A DNA stretch of 23,789 bases, taken from DASUMF01 sp040510575 (GTDB lineage Bacteria; Actinomycetota; Acidimicrobiia; IMCC26256; DASPTH01). Position numbers and translations under genes: made by a program. The stretch spans positions 1 through 23,789 of the forward strand of contig JBEVIU010000087.1 in NCBI GenBank assembly GCA_040510575.1, in the 5' to 3' direction. Positions 21,017 to 23,789 of this stretch are shown here, piece after piece. Below the pieces are notes generated by a model. That model was not told the origin of the DNA. It did not search any database and worked only from the letters and a program-made list of their open reading frames with translations. Position 1 is the stretch's first letter. Each line of letters begins with the position of its first letter.

Positions 21017-21022
21017 AAGGTA
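21017..21022 (-). promoter_or_regulatory. Leaderless -10 element of the DUF3097 gene
   Basis: TACCTT on the minus strand is followed by CACCCG and the ATG at 21010. It lets the gene be expressed apart from kgd. Confidence 0.5.
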
Positions 21023-21053
21023 CGCGCCCTCACGGAGAAGAAGGGGGAGGGGT

Positions 21054-23789
21054 TCAGGCGAAGGCGGCGGCGAGGAGGTCGCGCTGCTCGCGGTCGTGCA
21101 CCTTCACGCTGCCGGACGCCGGACTCGCACTCGAGTCGCGCGCGAGATGGTGCAGCGTGGCGCGTCCTTCGAGCTCCGGGCTCAGGCGACTGAACACGAA
21201 CGTCCACGCGCCCATGTTCTCGGGCTCCTCCTGGACCCACCAGACCTCGCGCAGCGCGGGGTAGGTCTCGAGGACCGCGAGCAACTCCTGCTCCGGCCAG
21301 GGGTAGAGCTGCTCGACCCGCACGACGGCCACGGGCGCGCCGCGGGTGTCGCGCTCGTCCATGAGCTCGTGCGCGATCTTGCCCGTGCACACGAGCACGC
21401 GCTCGACGGACCCCTTGTCGAGGCCACCGTTGCCGACCGCGCGGTCGTCGAGCACGAGGTCGAATTGACCATTGGTGAGCGCAGCGCGCGTCGCGCGGGT
21501 GTGCGGCATCCGCAGGTAGCGCTTCGGTGTGAAGCACACCAGGGGCACCGTCGCCTCGGCGTGCACCTGTCGGCGCAGCACGTGGAAGTACTGCGCCGCG
21601 GTCGACGGGTAGACCACGCGCATGTTGCCGTCGGCGCACAGGGTGAGATACCGCTCGATGCGCGCGCTCGAGTGCTCGGGGCCCTGACCCTCGAGCCCGT
21701 GGGGCAAGAGGAGCGCGAGGCGGCTGCGCTGGCCCCACTTGTCGTTGGCGGCCACCACGAACTGGTCGATCACGATCTGTGCCCCGTTGGCGAAGTCGCC
21801 GAACTGCGCCTCCCAGCACACCAGCGCGTCGCTCATCACGGAGTACCCGTACTCGAAGCCGAGGGCGGCGTACTCCGAGAGGACGGTGTCGTACAGCATG
21901 AACGGGGCCTGGTCGTCGGCCAGGTGGGCGAGCGGCACGTACTCCGCCTCGCTGACCTGGTCGACGAGGACGCCGTGACGCTGGCTGAACGTGCCGCGAC
22001 GAGTGTCCTGACCCGCGACGCGTACCGCGGTGCCCTCGAGCACGATCGATCCGAACGCGAGGCTCTCGGCCAGTGCCCAGTCGATCTCGTCGTGGTCGAA
22101 GCTGGTGCGCCGAGCCAGCAGCTGGCGGTGCAGCTTCGGGTTCACGGCGAAGCCGTCGGGGACGCGGGCGAGCCCGTCGACGACCTGGAGGAGGTCGCTC
22201 TCCTCGACCGCGGTGTGCACCTGCGCGTCGCCGTCGCTCTCCACGCGCGGCGCTGAGACCCCGAGATCGTCGTCGTTCTCTCGCGTGCTGGCGTGGGTCT
22301 GCTCGAACGCCGCGTCGAGTTGCGCCTTGAAATCGGCGTCGATCGCTTTCTGCTCCTCGGGTGTGATGTCGCCGCGCTGCACCAGTTGTTGCACGTACAG
22401 CGCACGCACCGGTGCATGGCCGTCGATCAGCTCGTACATGCGAGGTTGCGTGAACGCGGGCTCGTCGGCCTCGTTGTGGCCGTACCGGCGGTAGCAGACG
22501 AGGTCGACGACGACGTCCTTGTCGAAGGTGCGCCGGAATTCGAACGCGAGACGGATCACCCGAACCGCGGCTTCGGGATCGTCGCCGTTCACGTGGAAGA
22601 TCGGCGCCTGCACCATCTTCGCGACGTCGGTGGGGTAGACGCTCGACCGACCGAGGTCGGGCGGCGTGGTGAATCCGAGCTGGTTGTTGACGACGAGGTG
22701 GACGGTGCCGCCCACCTCGTATCCGGGTACTTCCGAGAGGTTGAAGGTCTCGGCCACCACACCCTGGCCCGCGAACGCAGCATCACCGTGCACCAGCACC
22801 GGCAGCACGGTGGCGCGCCGCGTGTCGCCGGCCGCGTCGCCGAGCGCCCGGGCCATGCCTTCGACGACCGGATCGACGGCCTCGAGATGGCTGGGGTTGG
22901 CGGCGAGCGTGAGCGCGATCTCGTTGCCGTCGGGCGATGCGTGCTTCCCGGTGGTGCCGAGGTGGTACTTCACGTCGCCCGATCCCTGCGTGCTCGAAGG
23001 ATCGAGCTCACCCTCGAACTCGCGGAAGATCTGCGCGTACGACTTTCCGAGCACGTTGGTGAGGACGCTCAGCCGCCCCCGGTGCGCCATGCCCAGCACG
23101 ACGTCGGTCATGCCTGCGTCGGCCGCTTCGCTCAGGAGCGCGTCGAGCATCGGCACGAGCGTTTCCGCACCTTCGAGACTGAACCGCTTCTGCCCGAGGT
23201 ACTTCGTGTGGAGGAACCGCTCGAACGCCTCGGCGGCGTTGAGTCGTTCGAGGATGCGCAACTTGTCGGCCGGCGACGTCGCCGGTGCCGGCACCTCGAC
23301 GCGCGCCTGGATCCACTCCTTCTGGTCCGGCTCCTGGATGTGCATGTACTCGACACCCACGGTGCGTGAGTACGCGTCGCGCAGGATGCCGAGGATGTCG
23401 CGCAGGGGGAGCGTGGGACGTGGCGCGTGCCCGGCCGTGAGGTTCCCGATCGGGAACTCGCGGTCGAGGTCCCAGATCGAGAGGTCGTAGTGCGCGACGT
23501 CGAGCTCGGGGTGGGTGTGGGGCTCGCGTCGGCCCAGGGGATCGAGGTTGGCGATGAGATGTCCGCGCACCCGGTACATGTTCACGAGCGAGTGGACCTG
23601 CACCACCTTCTCGTACTGGGCGTTCGGATCCGAGAACGTGCTGCGGTCGGGGTTCCAGCGCGCCGGCTCGTAGGGCACGGCGAGCGCGCCGAACACGTCG
23701 TCGAAGAAGCCGTCGGTGCCGAGCAGGAGGTCGTGGATGCGGCGCAGGAACTCACCGCTCTCTGCGCCCGTGATGATGCGGTGGTCGTA
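21054..23789 (-). CDS. kgd: Multifunctional 2-oxoglutarate metabolism enzyme Kgd/SucA (E2-E1 fusion), C-terminal 911 residues, partial
   Basis: The frame is open to the right edge, and the first visible codons read YDHRIITGAES. This is the end of the acyltransferase (E2) catalytic domain, with the HRxxxG histidine motif. A linker and the thiamine-dependent E1 part follow: VRGHLIANLDPLGRREP, GMAHRGRLSVL (about 233-243), HGDAAFAGQGVVAETFNLS (about 333-351), VNNQLGFTT, and a transketolase-type C-terminal domain ending LAAAFA. The mycobacterial Kgd protein has this same E2-E1 layout. It decarboxylates 2-oxoglutarate to feed succinyl-CoA or other products in the TCA cycle. Codons run in frame to the edge, so nothing suggests truncation by mutation. 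The N-terminal E2 part and regulatory segment lie outside the window. Confidence 0.95.
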   Translation of the reverse strand, partial: YDHRIITGAESGEFLRRIHDLLLGTDGFFDDVFGALAVPYEPARWNPDRSTFSDPNAQYEKVVQVHSLVNMYRVRGHLIANLDPLGRREPHTHPELDVAHYDLSIWDLDREFPIGNLTAGHAPRPTLPLRDILGILRDAYSRTVGVEYMHIQEPDQKEWIQARVEVPAPATSPADKLRILERLNAAEAFERFLHTKYLGQKRFSLEGAETLVPMLDALLSEAADAGMTDVVLGMAHRGRLSVLTNVLGKSYAQIFREFEGELDPSSTQGSGDVKYHLGTTGKHASPDGNEIALTLAANPSHLEAVDPVVEGMARALGDAAGDTRRATVLPVLVHGDAAFAGQGVVAETFNLSEVPGYEVGGTVHLVVNNQLGFTTPPDLGRSSVYPTDVAKMVQAPIFHVNGDDPEAAVRVIRLAFEFRRTFDKDVVVDLVCYRRYGHNEADEPAFTQPRMYELIDGHAPVRALYVQQLVQRGDITPEEQKAIDADFKAQLDAAFEQTHASTRENDDDLGVSAPRVESDGDAQVHTAVEESDLLQVVDGLARVPDGFAVNPKLHRQLLARRTSFDHDEIDWALAESLAFGSIVLEGTAVRVAGQDTRRGTFSQRHGVLVDQVSEAEYVPLAHLADDQAPFMLYDTVLSEYAALGFEYGYSVMSDALVCWEAQFGDFANGAQIVIDQFVVAANDKWGQRSRLALLLPHGLEGQGPEHSSARIERYLTLCADGNMRVVYPSTAAQYFHVLRRQVHAEATVPLVCFTPKRYLRMPHTRATRAALTNGQFDLVLDDRAVGNGGLDKGSVERVLVCTGKIAHELMDERDTRGAPVAVVRVEQLYPWPEQELLAVLETYPALREVWWVQEEPENMGAWTFVFSRLSPELEGRATLHHLARDSSASPASGSVKVHDREQRDLLAAAFA

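Overview
The window is a high-GC bacterial chromosome segment from an actinobacterium (Actinomycetota). The lineage call rests on a WhiB1-like protein, two families largely confined to actinobacteria (DUF3107 and DUF3097), a Kgd-type fused 2-oxoglutarate enzyme, a PdtaS-like histidine kinase beside whiB, and many TANNNT promoters placed as for leaderless mRNAs. Gene content and style suggest Acidimicrobiia or a similar non-mycobacterial lineage, but that finer placement is inference. Genes are packed tightly: no gene-free stretch reaches 300 bases, and I see no tRNA, rRNA, CRISPR array, insertion sequence or prophage.

Layout, left to right. (1) 1-209: 3' end of a mitochondrial-type aconitase. 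(2) 210-2778, minus: a two-gene operon of an ATP-grasp enzyme and a radical SAM protein with a CCAEP tail, the most interesting uncharacterised system here. (3) 2796-7787: an Fe-S/sulfur island. It holds an NfuA-like carrier (plus), a minus-strand run of SufR-like regulator, cysteine desulfurase, VOC protein and DUF169 protein, and a divergent Mrp/ApbC ATPase. (4) 7824-9886: a divergent pair of tyrosine phosphatase and MFS exporter. (5) 9951-13917: an operon of DUF3107, two ArsA/Get3-like ATPases and a PdtaS-like kinase, converging on whiB (13949-14242). (6) 14432-17724: glycerophosphodiester phosphodiesterase, diacylglycerol-kinase-like lipid kinase, family-5 uracil-DNA glycosylase and a DapA-family aldolase. 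(7) 17861-20124: a DHA2 drug-efflux transporter with its TetR regulator and an operator-like palindrome over the promoter. (8) 20153-23789: a DUF3097 protein and the C-terminal 911 residues of the E2-E1 fusion Kgd/SucA, which runs off the right edge.

How the parts fit. The island at 2.8-7.8 kb joins sulfur mobilisation (desulfurase), cluster carriers (NfuA-like, Mrp) and a cysteine-bearing regulator, with no SufBCD scaffold in view. The ArsA pair is asymmetric: only the first subunit keeps the signature lysine of the deviant Walker A motif, suggesting a heterodimer. It is translationally coupled to a sensor kinase. The efflux module looks like a classic self-repressing TetR circuit.

A window-wide pattern is visible by eye. 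Twelve transcription-unit-leading genes have a -10-like hexamer ending 6-8 bases before the start codon. Eleven of these fit TANNNT and one is CATGAT, and none has a clear Shine-Dalgarno sequence in that gap. The three leading genes that do carry a clear Shine-Dalgarno (mrp, whiB and the DHA2 transporter) lack this arrangement. In two places the upstream gene's TAG stop codon doubles as the start of the -10 hexamer, and in two others divergent hexamers overlap.
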